NCBI RefSeq assembly: GCF_900113055.1 | Contig: NZ_FONZ01000001.1 | Span: 310,001 to 374,000 of the forward strand | Direction: 5' to 3' | From: Flavimobilis marinus | Lineage (GTDB): Bacteria > Actinomycetota > Actinomycetes > Actinomycetales > Cellulomonadaceae | Length of the DNA stretch: 64,000 nucleotides | In this document: one piece after another, positions 44,135 through 53,893 of the stretch | Position numbering within the stretch: the stretch's first letter is position 1 | Layout: each line of letters begins with the position of its first letter | Translations under genes and position numbers: made by a program | Notes under the pieces: model-generated | Seen by the model: the letters and a program-made list of their open reading frames with translations, nothing else | What the model was told of the DNA's origin: nothing | The model's database searches: none

Positions 44135-45373
44135 GTGACGGACGCAGCATCGACGCAGCGACCAACGACCGCCCCGCCCGAGCGAGCCCCCGACGCGCCC
44201 GCAGGGCCGGCCACCTTGATGCTCGTCCTCGCGACCCTCGGCTTTCTCGTGAACTTCTGGGCGTGGGCCCTGATCGGCCCCCTGGGCAGCACGTACCGCG
44301 ACGCCCTGGACCTCACCGCCTTCCAGGTCTCGCTCGCGGTCGCCGTGCCGGTCGTCGTCGGCTCGCTCGGACGCATCCCGGTCGGCGCGATGACCGACCG
44401 CTACGGAGCCCGGACCATGTTCCCGGCGGTGAGCATCCTGACCATCGTGCCGACGCTCTTCGTCGGGCTCCTGGCCGACAGCTTCGTGCTGCTGCTGATC
44501 GGCGGCTTCTTCCTCGGGCTCGGCGGCACGGCCTTCGCGATCGGTGTCCCGTTCGTCAACAGCTGGTACCCCCCCGAGCGGCGCGGTACCGCCCTCGGGC
44601 TCTTCGGCCTGGGCATGGGCGGCACGGCCATCGCGGCGTTCACGACCGTCGCGATCGCGGACCGGTTCGGCCGGCCCGCGCCGTTCATCCTCGTGAGCGT
44701 CGTCCTCGCCGTCTACGCCGTCGCGTCCCGGCTCCTGCTGCGCGACCCCGGCGCACGGCCGGTGCAGCAGGGCTCGGTGCTCGCCCGGACCTGGGCCACG
44801 TTCCAGCTGCGCGCCACGCGCCAGCTCTCGCTCATCTACGCCATCGGGTTCGGGGGGTTCGTGGCGTTCAGCGTCTACCTGCCGACGTACCTCGTGAACG
44901 CGTACGGCCTGACGACGTCCGACGCCGCGCTGCGCACCGCGGGCTTCGTGGTGCTCGCCGTGGTCGCCCGGCCCGTCGGCGGGATCCTCTCCGACCGCTG
45001 GCATGCCGTCCCCGTCCTGGTCGCCTGCTTCGTCGTGGCTGCCGCGATGGCGGCGCTCGCCGCCACGAAGGTCGAGCTCTTGCCTGCCGGCACCGTCGCC
45101 TTCCTCGGGCTCGCCGCCACGCTCGGGGCGGCATCGGGCGCATGCTTCGCGCTCGTGGCCGAGCTTGCCCCCGCAGGGACCGTCGGTGCGGTGACCGGCA
45201 TCGTCGGCGCGGCCGGAGGTCTCGGTGGGTTCTTCCCGCCCCTGGTGATGGGCGCCGTCTACGGAGCGACCGAGGAGTACACGTGGGGCCTGGTGCTCCT
45301 CGCGCTGGCCGCGATCGGCGTCGCCGCGTTCACGTGGGGCCCGGTCCGCCGCGCGTCGCGAGGTGGCGGCTGA
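44135..45373 (+). CDS. narK: Nitrate/nitrite transporter, NarK type
   Basis: A 412-residue major-facilitator protein with 12 helices. The nitrate signature appears twice in part: GGFFLGLGGTAFAIGVPFVNSWYPPERRGTALG and AAGGLGGFFPPLVMG carry the Gly-rich NNP-family motifs. The GTG at 44135 has ACGGAGG 9 nt upstream. It lies directly before narGHJI, so it imports nitrate or exports nitrite for the reductase. The single NarK has no fused second copy. Confidence 0.92.
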   Translation: MTDAASTQRPTTAPPERAPDAPAGPATLMLVLATLGFLVNFWAWALIGPLGSTYRDALDLTAFQVSLAVAVPVVVGSLGRIPVGAMTDRYGARTMFPAVSILTIVPTLFVGLLADSFVLLLIGGFFLGLGGTAFAIGVPFVNSWYPPERRGTALGLFGLGMGGTAIAAFTTVAIADRFGRPAPFILVSVVLAVYAVASRLLLRDPGARPVQQGSVLARTWATFQLRATRQLSLIYAIGFGGFVAFSVYLPTYLVNAYGLTTSDAALRTAGFVVLAVVARPVGGILSDRWHAVPVLVACFVVAAAMAALAATKVELLPAGTVAFLGLAATLGAASGACFALVAELAPAGTVGAVTGIVGAAGGLGGFFPPLVMGAVYGATEEYTWGLVLLALAAIGVAAFTWGPVRRASRGGG

Positions 45374-45426
45374 GGAGATCTCGTACGAGCGTCCGCACGA
45401 CCCGCGTCCAGCGAAGGGACACCCGC

Positions 45427-48400
45427 ATGACCGCCGACCCGGCCCAGAAGAAGCGACCGACCTCCGAGCGCCCGGAGGCGCCGTCGAGCACGGACGGGCC
45501 GGTGATCGACGCGCTCCTGCGCACCCGGCGCTTCCTCAAGCCGACTGAGGTCTCCGCAGACCTGCGCACGCTCTACCAGATCGGCAAGCGCGACGCGGAC
45601 ACCTTCTACCGTGACCGCTGGAGCCACGACAAGGTGGTGCGGTCGACGCACGGCGTCAACTGCACCGGCTCCTGCTCGTGGAAGGTGTACGTCAAGGACG
45701 GCATCATCACCTGGGAGTCCCAGCAGACCGACTACCCGAGCGTGGGCCCCGACCGCCCGGAGTACGAGCCGCGCGGCTGCCCGCGCGGGGCTGCCTTCTC
45801 CTGGTACACCTACTCGCCGACGCGCGTGCGCTACCCGTACGTCCGCGGCGTCCTGCTCGAGATGTACCGCGAGGCCAAGGCGCGCCTCGGTGACCCGGTG
45901 CTGGCGTGGGCGGACATCGTCTCCGACCCCGAGCGCTCCCGCCGTTACAAGGCGAACCGCGGCAAGGGCGGCCTGGTGCGCGCGACGTGGGACGAGGCGA
46001 CCGAGATGGTCGCGGCGGCGCACGTGCACACGATCAAGGCGTACGGCCCCGACCGCGTCGCGGGGTTCTCGCCGATCCCGGCGATGTCGATGGTCTCCCA
46101 CGCCGCCGGCTCGCGGTTCTACTCGCTGATCGGCGCCCCGATGCTGTCGTTCTACGACTGGTACGCGGACCTCCCGGTCGCCTCGCCCCAGGTGTTCGGC
46201 GACCAGACGGACGTCCCCGAGTCCGGCGACTGGTGGGACGCGGGCTACCTGATCATGTGGGGCTCCAACGTCCCGGTGACCCGCACCCCGGACGCGCACT
46301 GGATGGTCGAGGCCCGGTATCGCGGCCAGAAGGTCGTGGCGGTCTCGCCCGACTACGCGGACAACGTGAAGTTCGCGGACGAGTGGCTGGCCGCCCACCC
46401 CGGCACGGACGGCGCGCTGGCGATGGCCATGGGGCACGTGACGCTCAAGGAGTTCTTCGTCGACCGCCAGGTCCCGTACTTCGACGACTACGTCAAGAAG
46501 TTCACGGACCTGCCGTTCCTCATCCGCCTCGAGGAGTCCGGCGACGGCTACGTGCCCGGCAAGTTCCTCACCGCCGCGGACCTCGGTGAGGACAGCGAGC
46601 ACGCCGAGTTCAAGACCGTCCTGGTGGACGCCGCGACGCAGGAGGCCGTCGTGCCGCCCGGCTCGCTGGGCTTCCGGTTCGGCAAGGAGGGCGAGGGCCG
46701 CTGGAACCTCGACCTCGGCGACACCGACCCCCAGCTCAGCCTCTACGGGACGCCGGGCGCGGAGCCCGTCGCGCTCGAGCTGCCCCGCTTCGACGCCCCC
46801 GACGGGCATGCCGAGGCCGCGCCGCGTGGCGTCCCCGCCCGGCGCGTCGGCGGGTACCTCGTCACCACGGTGTTCGACCTCCTCCTCGCGCAGTACAGCG
46901 TCGGACGCCCGGGCCTGCCCGGCCAGTGGCCCACGGGGTACGACGACGCGAGCCAGCCCGGCACGCCGGCGTGGCAGGAGACCATCACCGGCGTGCCCGC
47001 AGCCAAGGCCGAGCGGATCGGGCGCGAGTTCGCCGCGAACGCCGAGGAGTCCCGCGGGCGGTCGATGATCCTCATGGGCGCGGGCACCAACCACTGGTTC
47101 CACTCCGACACGATCTACCGGACGTTCCTCACGCTCACCACGCTCACGGGCTGCCAGGGCGTCAACGGCGGTGGGTGGGCGCACTACGTCGGGCAGGAGA
47201 AGGTCCGCCCGATCACCGGCTACAACCAGGTCGCGAACGCGCTCGACTGGTCCCGCCCGCCGCGCCACATGACGCAGACCGCGTACTGGTACCTGCACAC
47301 CAACCAGTTCCGCTACGACGCGTTCGGGGCCGACGCGCTGTCCTCGGCCCAGAGCGCGGGCCGGTTCGCCGGGATGAGCACCGCCGACGTCCTGGCCCAG
47401 GCCTCCCGGATGGGCTGGACGCCGTCGTACCCGACCTTCGACCGCAACCCGCTCGACCTCGCGGACGAGGCGGAAGCCTCGGGGCAGAGCATCGGCGAGT
47501 ACATCCCGGCACAGCTGAAGGCCGGGACGCTCGGGTTCGCCGGTGAGGACCCGGACGCCCCGGAGAACTTCCCGCGCGTGCTGACCGTCTGGCGTGCCAA
47601 CCTCCTGGGCAGCTCCGGCAAGGGCAACGAGTACTTCCTCAAGCACCTGCTCGGCACCGACGCCTCGGTGCGGGCCACCGAGGCGCCCCCGGAAGCCCGA
47701 CCGAAGGACGTCGTCTGGCGCGACGAGGCCCCGACGGGCAAGCTCGACCTGCTCCTCTCGCTGGACTTCCGCATGACGAGCACGACGATCTTCTCCGACG
47801 TCGTCCTCCCCGCAGCCACCTGGTACGAGAAGCACGACCTCAACACCACGGACATGCACCCGTTCGTGAACTCGTTCTCCCCGGCCATCTCCCCGCCGTG
47901 GCAGACGCGCACGGACTTCGACGCGTTCGCGACGATCGCGAAGAAGTTCAGCCAGCTCGCGGAGCAGCACCTCGGCACGCGACGCGACGTCGTGGCCTCG
48001 CCGCTCGCGCACGACACGCCCGACGAGATGGCGAACCCGAGCGGCCGGGTGCTGGACTGGAAGCGCGGGGAGTGCGAGCCGATCCCCGGCAAGACCATGC
48101 CCAAGCTGACCGTCGTCGAACGCGACTACGGCGCCGTCGCCGCGAAGATGGGCGCGCTCGGCCCGCTCGTCGACACCCTCGGCCTGACCACCAAGGGCGT
48201 GACCTTCGAGGTCGCGCGGGAGGTCAAGTACCTGGGTGACAAGAACGGCCGGGTGCGCGGCGGCGTCGGCGACGGACGCCCGTCGCTCGCGCGGGACGTC
48301 GACGTGTGCGAGACGATCCTCGCGCTGTCCGGCACGACCAACGGGCACCTGGCCACCCAGGGTTTCCGGACGCTCGAGAAGCGCACGGGAGTCAAGCTCG

Positions 48401-49155
48401 CGGACATGGCGGCCGAGCACGAGGGCAAGCAGGTCACCTTCAAGGACACCCAGGCGGCGCCGACGACGGTGATCACCTCGCCCGAGTGGTCCGGCTCGGA
48501 GTCCGGCGGGCGGCGCTACTCCCCGTTCACCATCAACGTCGAGCGGCTCAAGCCGTGGCACACGCTGACCGGCCGGCAGAGCTTCTACCTCGACCACGAC
48601 TGGATGGTCGAGATCGGGGAGTCGCTGCCCGTGTTCCGGCCGCCGTTGAACATGCCCGCGCTGTTCAACGAGCCGGAGATCGGCAGCACGGGCGAGCTTG
48701 GGATCACGGTGCGCTACCTGACGCCGCACAACAAGTGGTCGATCCACTCCGAGTACCAGGACAACCTCCTGATGCTCAGCCTGTCCCGCGGTGGTCCGAC
48801 GATCTGGATGAGCCAGGAGGACGCCGCGAAGGTCGGCATCAAGGACAACGAGTGGATCGAGGCGGTGAACCGCAACGGCGTCGTCGTCGCGCGTGCGATC
48901 GTCTCGCACCGCATGCCCGAGGGGACGGCGTACATGTACCACGCCCAAGATCGATTGATCGACGTGCCGCGGTCCGAGACCTCGGGGAAGCGCGGCGGCA
49001 TCCACAACTCGCTTACCCGGCTCCTGATGAAACCGAGCCACCTGATCGGCGGGTACGCACAGCTGTCGTACGCGTTCAACTACATCGGCCCGACCGGTAA
49101 CCAGCGCGACGAGGTCACCATGATCCGTCGCCGCTCGCAGGAGGTGCAGTACTGA
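45427..49155 (+). CDS. narG: Respiratory nitrate reductase alpha subunit
   Basis: A 1242-residue molybdenum bis-MGD enzyme that reduces nitrate to nitrite at the cytoplasmic face. The FS0 iron-sulfur ligands are His75, Cys79, Cys83 and Cys118, the His-first pattern of membrane NarG. The Mo-ligand region FYDWYADLPVASP and TDVPESGDWW is intact. The length is normal. The ATG at 45427 has GAAGGGAC upstream. An upstream extension in this frame overlaps narK and is a shadow. Its stop overlaps narH by one base. Confidence 0.97.
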   Translation: MTADPAQKKRPTSERPEAPSSTDGPVIDALLRTRRFLKPTEVSADLRTLYQIGKRDADTFYRDRWSHDKVVRSTHGVNCTGSCSWKVYVKDGIITWESQQTDYPSVGPDRPEYEPRGCPRGAAFSWYTYSPTRVRYPYVRGVLLEMYREAKARLGDPVLAWADIVSDPERSRRYKANRGKGGLVRATWDEATEMVAAAHVHTIKAYGPDRVAGFSPIPAMSMVSHAAGSRFYSLIGAPMLSFYDWYADLPVASPQVFGDQTDVPESGDWWDAGYLIMWGSNVPVTRTPDAHWMVEARYRGQKVVAVSPDYADNVKFADEWLAAHPGTDGALAMAMGHVTLKEFFVDRQVPYFDDYVKKFTDLPFLIRLEESGDGYVPGKFLTAADLGEDSEHAEFKTVLVDAATQEAVVPPGSLGFRFGKEGEGRWNLDLGDTDPQLSLYGTPGAEPVALELPRFDAPDGHAEAAPRGVPARRVGGYLVTTVFDLLLAQYSVGRPGLPGQWPTGYDDASQPGTPAWQETITGVPAAKAERIGREFAANAEESRGRSMILMGAGTNHWFHSDTIYRTFLTLTTLTGCQGVNGGGWAHYVGQEKVRPITGYNQVANALDWSRPPRHMTQTAYWYLHTNQFRYDAFGADALSSAQSAGRFAGMSTADVLAQASRMGWTPSYPTFDRNPLDLADEAEASGQSIGEYIPAQLKAGTLGFAGEDPDAPENFPRVLTVWRANLLGSSGKGNEYFLKHLLGTDASVRATEAPPEARPKDVVWRDEAPTGKLDLLLSLDFRMTSTTIFSDVVLPAATWYEKHDLNTTDMHPFVNSFSPAISPPWQTRTDFDAFATIAKKFSQLAEQHLGTRRDVVASPLAHDTPDEMANPSGRVLDWKRGECEPIPGKTMPKLTVVERDYGAVAAKMGALGPLVDTLGLTTKGVTFEVAREVKYLGDKNGRVRGGVGDGRPSLARDVDVCETILALSGTTNGHLATQGFRTLEKRTGVKLADMAAEHEGKQVTFKDTQAAPTTVITSPEWSGSESGGRRYSPFTINVERLKPWHTLTGRQSFYLDHDWMVEIGESLPVFRPPLNMPALFNEPEIGSTGELGITVRYLTPHNKWSIHSEYQDNLLMLSLSRGGPTIWMSQEDAAKVGIKDNEWIEAVNRNGVVVARAIVSHRMPEGTAYMYHAQDRLIDVPRSETSGKRGGIHNSLTRLLMKPSHLIGGYAQLSYAFNYIGPTGNQRDEVTMIRRRSQEVQY

Positions 49156-50816
49156 TGAGAGTCATGGCTCAGATGTCCATGGTGATGAACCTGGACAAGT
49201 GCATCGGCTGCCACACCTGCTCGGTCACGTGCAAGCAGGCCTGGACGAACCGCACCGGCGTCGAGTACGTCTGGTTCAACAACGTCGAGACCCGTCCCGG
49301 GCAGGGGTACCCCCGCACGTACGAGGACCAGGACAAGTGGCAGGGCGGCTGGGTCGTCAACAAGCGGGGCAAGCTCAAGCTCAAGCAGGGCGGGCGCCTG
49401 AAGAACCTCGCGACGATCTTCTCGAGCCCCAAGCTGCCGGCGCTCGACGAGTACTACGAGCCCTGGACGTACGACTACGAGAACCTGACGAACGCTCCCG
49501 TGCAGGAGCACACGCCGGTCGCCCGGCCGCGCTCGCTCATCACGGGTGAGGACACGAAGATCCGGTGGAGCGCGAACTGGGACGACGACCTCGCCGGGAG
49601 CCCGGAGCTCGTGCCCGAGGACCCGATCGTCAAGAAGATCTCCGACAAGGTCAAGCTGCAGCTCGAAGAGACCTTCATGTTCTACCTGCCGCGGATCTGC
49701 GAGCACTGCCTCAACCCCTCGTGCGCGGCGTCGTGCCCCTCGGGCGCGATCTACAAGCGCGAGGAGGACGGGATCGTCCTCGTGGACCAGGACGCGTGCC
49801 GGGGCTGGCGCAAGTGCGTGACGGGGTGCCCGTACAAGAAGATCTACTTCAACCACCGGACCGGCAAGGCCGAGAAGTGCACGTTCTGCTTCCCGCGCAT
49901 CGAGGTCGGGCTGCCGACGATCTGCTCGGAGACCTGCGTCGGGCGGCTGCGCTACATCGGGCTCGTCCTCTACGACGCGGACCGGGTGCTGGAGGCCGCG
50001 AGCATCACCGACGAGCACGAGCTGCTCGCCGCCCAGCGCAGCGTGTTCCTCGACCCGCACGACCCGGTCGTGATGGCCGAGGCCGAGCGTGCGGGCATCC
50101 CGCGCGACTGGGTGGACGCTGCGCAGCGCTCACCGATCTGGCGGCTCATCAACGACTACGAGGTCGCGCTGCCGCTGCACCCGGAATACCGCACGATGCC
50201 GATGGTCTGGTACATCCCGCCGCTGTCGCCCGTGGTCGACGTCGTCGCGGAGACGGGGGAGGACGCGGAGGACAAGCACAACCTGTTCGCCGCGATCGAC
50301 ACCCTGCGCATCCCCGTGGAGTACCTGGCCGAGCTCTTCACGGCGGGGGACACCAAGCCCGTGACCGCGGTCCTGAAGCGTCTCGCGGCCATGCGCTCGT
50401 ACATGCGGGACATCAATATGGGGCGCGACGGCGATCCGGCGATCGCGGAGGCCGTCGGCATGGACGGCGACTCCATGTACGAGATGTACCGGCTGCTCGC
50501 GATCGCCAAGTACGAGGAGCGGTACGTCATCCCGCCCGCGCACGCCGAGCAGGCGCACGGGCTGGAGGAGCTCGCGACCGAGTGCAGCCTCAACTACGAG
50601 GGCGGCCCCGGCATGGGCGGTTCCGGGCCGTTCGGCGAGGGCTCGGGAAGCAACTCTCCCCTGGCGGTGGAGAACTTCCAGATGCTCCGGGAACGCCAGA
50701 CGACGGAGTTCCCCACGGACCCCGCGGACAAGGCCAGCCGCGTGAACCTGCTGAGCTGGGACGGCAAGGGGTCTCCGGTGCCGCCCAAGGCCTCAGAACC
50801 GGAGCCGAAGCCGTGA
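49155..50816 (+). CDS. narH: Respiratory nitrate reductase beta subunit
   Basis: A 553-residue iron-sulfur protein that carries electrons from NarI to NarG. Four Cys groups are visible: CIGCHTCSVTCK, CEHCLNPSCAASCP, CRGWRKCVTGCP (the Trp marks the [3Fe-4S] site) and CTFCFPRIEVGLPTICSETC. The ATG overlaps the narG stop (TGATG). The C-terminal tail (about 475-553) is Gly/Ser/Pro-rich and variable. Its stop overlaps narJ. Confidence 0.97.
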   Translation: MRVMAQMSMVMNLDKCIGCHTCSVTCKQAWTNRTGVEYVWFNNVETRPGQGYPRTYEDQDKWQGGWVVNKRGKLKLKQGGRLKNLATIFSSPKLPALDEYYEPWTYDYENLTNAPVQEHTPVARPRSLITGEDTKIRWSANWDDDLAGSPELVPEDPIVKKISDKVKLQLEETFMFYLPRICEHCLNPSCAASCPSGAIYKREEDGIVLVDQDACRGWRKCVTGCPYKKIYFNHRTGKAEKCTFCFPRIEVGLPTICSETCVGRLRYIGLVLYDADRVLEAASITDEHELLAAQRSVFLDPHDPVVMAEAERAGIPRDWVDAAQRSPIWRLINDYEVALPLHPEYRTMPMVWYIPPLSPVVDVVAETGEDAEDKHNLFAAIDTLRIPVEYLAELFTAGDTKPVTAVLKRLAAMRSYMRDINMGRDGDPAIAEAVGMDGDSMYEMYRLLAIAKYEERYVIPPAHAEQAHGLEELATECSLNYEGGPGMGGSGPFGEGSGSNSPLAVENFQMLRERQTTEFPTDPADKASRVNLLSWDGKGSPVPPKASEPEPKP

Positions 50817-51466
50817 ACCGCGTCGAGCGGGGGAGGGCGGCCAAGCGCCTCGCCACGGACGAGCACGCCGCGGTGCACCGAGTCGCGGCCCTGCTGCTCG
50901 ACTACCCGGACGAGGAGCTCGTCGCGCAGCTCCCCGCGATCCACGAGGTCGTGAGCGGGATGTCGGCGCGGTTCCGAGACCCGCTGACGCGCCTCGTCAG
51001 CCACCTCGCGCGCGTCGACGTGCGCGAGGCCGCTGCGCACTACGTCGCGACGTTCGACCACCGCAAGCGCTGCTGCCTGTTCCTCACGTACTACGCGCAC
51101 GGGGACACCCGGAACCGCGGCGTCGCGCTCGTGACGTTCAAGCAGGCGTACCGGGCTGCCGGCGTCGAGCTCGCGCAGGACGAGCTCCCCGACCACCTCT
51201 GCGTGGTGCTCGAGTTCGCCGCCACCACCGATCGCGTCGAGGGCATCCGCCTGCTGCTCGCGCACCGGGCCGGGCTCGAGCTCCTGCGCATCGCGCTGCT
51301 CGAGGCGAGATCGCCCTACGCCGACGCGCTCGTCGCGGTCTGCGGGACGCTGCCGCCCCTCGAGGGCGACGAGCTCGAGGCCGTGGCGCGCCTCGCTGCC
51401 GACGGCCCCCCGGAGGAAGAGGTTGGCCTCGACCCGTACTCGATCCCGCAGCACCAAGGAGCCTGA
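50813..51466 (+). CDS. narJ: Nitrate reductase assembly chaperone
   Basis: A 217-residue cytoplasmic chaperone needed to insert the molybdenum cofactor into NarG before membrane attachment. It is an all-helical TorD/DmsD-type protein with LLLDYPDEELVAQLP, YVATFDHRKRCCLFLTYY and DELPDHLCVVLEFAA blocks. The GTG start is fixed by the GTGA overlap with narH; longer frames upstream are shadows. narI follows after two bases. Confidence 0.93.
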   Translation: MNRVERGRAAKRLATDEHAAVHRVAALLLDYPDEELVAQLPAIHEVVSGMSARFRDPLTRLVSHLARVDVREAAAHYVATFDHRKRCCLFLTYYAHGDTRNRGVALVTFKQAYRAAGVELAQDELPDHLCVVLEFAATTDRVEGIRLLLAHRAGLELLRIALLEARSPYADALVAVCGTLPPLEGDELEAVARLAADGPPEEEVGLDPYSIPQHQGA

Positions 51467-51468
51467 CC

Positions 51469-52215
51469 GTGACGACGTCCGACTACATCCTCTGGCTGGT
51501 CATCCCGTACGTGACGCTCGCCTTCTTCATCCTGGGGCACATCTGGCGGTACCGGTACGACAAGTTCGGCTGGACCACGCGGTCGTCCCAGCTGTACGAG
51601 AGCCGGCTGCTGCGCTGGGCGAGCCCGCTGTTCCACTTCGGGATCCTCGCCGTCTTCCTCGGGCACGTCATGGGTCTCGTGATCCCCAAGAGCTGGACCG
51701 ACGCCGTCGGGCTCTCGGAGGAGGCCTACCACGTGCTGGCCGTCGGCATCGGCGGGATCGCCGGCTTTGGCACGCTCGTGGGGGCGGCGCTGCTGATCTA
51801 CCGCCGGCGGACCGTGGGTCCGGTGTTCCGAGCGACCACCAAGATGGACAAGGCCATGTGGTTCATGCTCGGCCTCGTGATCCTGCTGGGCCTGTGGAAC
51901 ACCGTGGCCGGCTCCGTGCTGAACCTCGGTGGGCACTACAACTACCGGACCGGCGTGTCCGAGTGGTGGCGCAGCGTCTTCTACTTCAACCCGAAGCCCG
52001 AGCTCATGGCCGAGGCGCCGCTGGGCTTCCAGCTGCACGCGCTCGCGGCCATGGCCCTGTTCGCTATGTGGCCGTTCACCCGACTCGTGCACGTCTTCAG
52101 CGCGCCGCTGTGGTACCTGTGGCGCCCGTACGTCGTCTACCGGCGCCGTACGGATCGGCTCGGTGCGCGCGCCACCCGCCCTGGCTGGGAGCGCAGCGGA
52201 GCGGGCCGCCGCTAG
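51469..52215 (+). CDS. narI: Respiratory nitrate reductase gamma subunit (cytochrome b)
   Basis: A 248-residue membrane cytochrome b with five helices that oxidises menaquinol and passes electrons to NarH. The haem-ligand His residues sit in SPLFHFGILAVFLGHVMG and near the C-terminus in LHALAAMALFAMWPFTRLVHVF. The GTG has AAGGAG upstream. It ends the nar operon; a nested inverted-repeat element follows at the convergent junction with the MOT1-type gene. Confidence 0.95.
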   Translation: MTTSDYILWLVIPYVTLAFFILGHIWRYRYDKFGWTTRSSQLYESRLLRWASPLFHFGILAVFLGHVMGLVIPKSWTDAVGLSEEAYHVLAVGIGGIAGFGTLVGAALLIYRRRTVGPVFRATTKMDKAMWFMLGLVILLGLWNTVAGSVLNLGGHYNYRTGVSEWWRSVFYFNPKPELMAEAPLGFQLHALAAMALFAMWPFTRLVHVFSAPLWYLWRPYVVYRRRTDRLGARATRPGWERSGAGRR

Positions 52216-52243
52216 CCGCTGGACCGCGCGACCGCGGGACCGT

Positions 52244-52312
52244 GACTTCGTGACTCTGGCGCGACTTCGTGAGTTCTAGGTCGCGAAGTGGCGGTCGAAG
52301 TCACGAAGTCGC
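52244..52312. repeat. Nested four-copy inverted repeat at the narI/MOT1 junction
   Basis: ACTTCGTGA occurs at 52245 and 52264. Its inverse occurs at 52281 (TCGCGAAGT, one change) and 52301 (TCACGAAGT). The outer arms pair over 12 bp (GACTTCGTGACT with AGTCACGAAGTC) and the inner arms over 8 of 9. The second and last copies could instead pair over 12 bp (GCGACTTCGTGA with TCACGAAGTCGC). It probably works as a bidirectional terminator, but the 19-20 nt spacing of like copies is striking. It overlaps the stop codon of the minus-strand gene. Confidence 0.7.
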
Positions 52313-53467
52313 GAGGGTTGGCGGCGCGGGCCGCGTCGGACGCAGGAGGCGGGCGAGCAGCAGGCCGAGGACGACGGCGGCGGCGAGGTTCCACACCGCT
52401 CCCACCACCCCGACCCCGAGTGCGACCGCCCACGCGCGCCACCCGCGCAGGTCGCGCAGCAGCAGCACGTGCATCACCCCGGCGACCGCCAGCAGCGCGG
52501 CGGCGACGGCCACCGGGAACGCGGGCAGGACGCCGGCGAGCCCAGCCCCGGCGCCGACGGCCAGCACCAGCAGCGTCAGTCCCATGAGGAACGGCGCCCG
52601 CCACGTCCGCGCGCCGAACGCGTGGTGGGCGCTCATGCCCCCTGCGCCGTGGCACACCGGCATCCCGGAGACGGCGCCCGCCACGAGGTTGGCCGCGCCC
52701 AGGGACCGTGCCAGCCGCGCTGGCGTCACCCGACGCCCAGCGTCGCCGAAGTAGGTCCGCGCGGCGTCGGCCGGAGCCAGGCAGGAGTTCGCGAAGGTCA
52801 GCGGCAGTTGCGGCAGGACGAGGGCGACGGCGGCGGTGGTGAACGAGCTCCACGTCAGCGCAGGGAACGTCATTGGTGACGGGCCGAGCGTCAGCGCGTC
52901 CCCGCCCAGCACGACGGCCGTCGCGATCGCGCCGACGACGACGAGGAGGATGGCGCGCCCGCGCAAGACCAGCAGCACCAGGAGCAGGACAGCCGCCGCG
53001 ACCTGGGTCGCGCCCCGGTCCGCCTGGTGCGTGAAGGTGGGCGGTGGAGCGGTGACCAGGCCCCAGGCGATCTTGGCGAACAGGAGACCGACCGAGAGCT
53101 GGATCCCGCGGATCACCGGGACGGGGAACACGCGTGCGACGCGGTTCAGCAGGTCGCCGCGCCCGAGCACCAGGAACGTCGCGCCCATGAGCAGGGCGCC
53201 GGCGGCGATCACGTCGGGGCCGAGGCCGGCGGCGATCGCGATGGCCCCGAACGCCTTGAGCGGCTGCACGGCGACCGGGAGCCGGTAGAGCGGCGCCACC
53301 GCCAGGTACAGCAGCGCGGCGGGCAGGAGGACGGCCGTCGGGCTGAGGCCGTTGGCCACGATCAGCGCCACCGCGATGGGGACGAGGACGCCCAGGTCAG
53401 CGACAGCGCCGGACGCCTCGCGCCACCACAGTCGCCCGGGAGCGAGAACGCTCTGCCCGGAGGTCAT
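52301..53467 (-). CDS. MOT1-type molybdate/sulfate transporter
   Basis: A 388-residue protein of the SulP-related MOT1 group with about ten helices. The two MOT1 motifs are present: PVAVQPLKAFGAIAIAAG and GMPVCHGAGGMSAHHAFGART. There is no STAS domain. Context makes molybdate the likely substrate: it is the last gene of an operon with mogA, DUF6457 and moaE and converges on the nar operon. The ATG follows the moaE stop by three bases. Confidence 0.85.
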   Translation of the reverse strand: MTSGQSVLAPGRLWWREASGAVADLGVLVPIAVALIVANGLSPTAVLLPAALLYLAVAPLYRLPVAVQPLKAFGAIAIAAGLGPDVIAAGALLMGATFLVLGRGDLLNRVARVFPVPVIRGIQLSVGLLFAKIAWGLVTAPPPTFTHQADRGATQVAAAVLLLVLLVLRGRAILLVVVGAIATAVVLGGDALTLGPSPMTFPALTWSSFTTAAVALVLPQLPLTFANSCLAPADAARTYFGDAGRRVTPARLARSLGAANLVAGAVSGMPVCHGAGGMSAHHAFGARTWRAPFLMGLTLLVLAVGAGAGLAGVLPAFPVAVAAALLAVAGVMHVLLLRDLRGWRAWAVALGVGVVGAVWNLAAAVVLGLLLARLLRPTRPAPPTLATS

Positions 53468-53470
53468 GGG

Positions 53471-53893
53471 CTACGCCGAGCCCGTCCACTCGTGGGTGCC
53501 GTCGGGGAAGACCTGCCGCTTCCACACGGGCAGCCGCCGCTTGACCTCCTCGACGAGCTCGCTCAGCGCCGCGAACGCTTCCGCGCGGTGGGACGCGGAG
53601 ACTGCGGCGACGAGCGCCGCGTCGCCGACGACGAGGTCCCCGACCCGGTGCACCACCGCCACCGCATGGACGGCGTGCCGGGCCGCGACGTCGGCGGCCA
53701 CCTCGGCGACGACGTCGGACGCGCTGGGGTGAGCGACGTACTCGATACCGGTCACCGCGCGGCCACCGTCGTGGTTGCGCACGACGCCCGCGAACGTCAC
53801 GACCGCGCCAGCGGCCGCGTCGTCGACAGCGTCCTGCACGAGCGCGACGTCGAGCGGAGCATTGCTCACGCCCGCGAGCGGGACCCGCGTCAT
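53471..53893 (-). CDS. moaE: Molybdopterin synthase large subunit
   Basis: A 140-residue subunit that, with MoaD, inserts two sulfurs into cyclic pyranopterin. It shows GAVVTFAGVVRNHDGGR, VHRVGDLVVGDAALVAAVSASHR and the C-terminal VKRRLPVWKRQVFPDG with catalytic Lys residues. The ATG start lies in an ATGA overlap with the DUF6457 gene. The longer upstream frame is a shadow. Confidence 0.94.
   Translation of the reverse strand: MTRVPLAGVSNAPLDVALVQDAVDDAAAGAVVTFAGVVRNHDGGRAVTGIEYVAHPSASDVVAEVAADVAARHAVHAVAVVHRVGDLVVGDAALVAAVSASHRAEAFAALSELVEEVKRRLPVWKRQVFPDGTHEWTGSA

Noticed and set aside
45259-49041. A minus-strand open frame of 1260 codons across narG
   Set aside because: It is antisense to a clear narG and its composition is Arg/Val/Gly-rich without motifs.
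52244-52312. CRISPR-like repeats
   Set aside because: Copies are 9 bases, half are inverted, and there are no spacers of regular length or cas genes.
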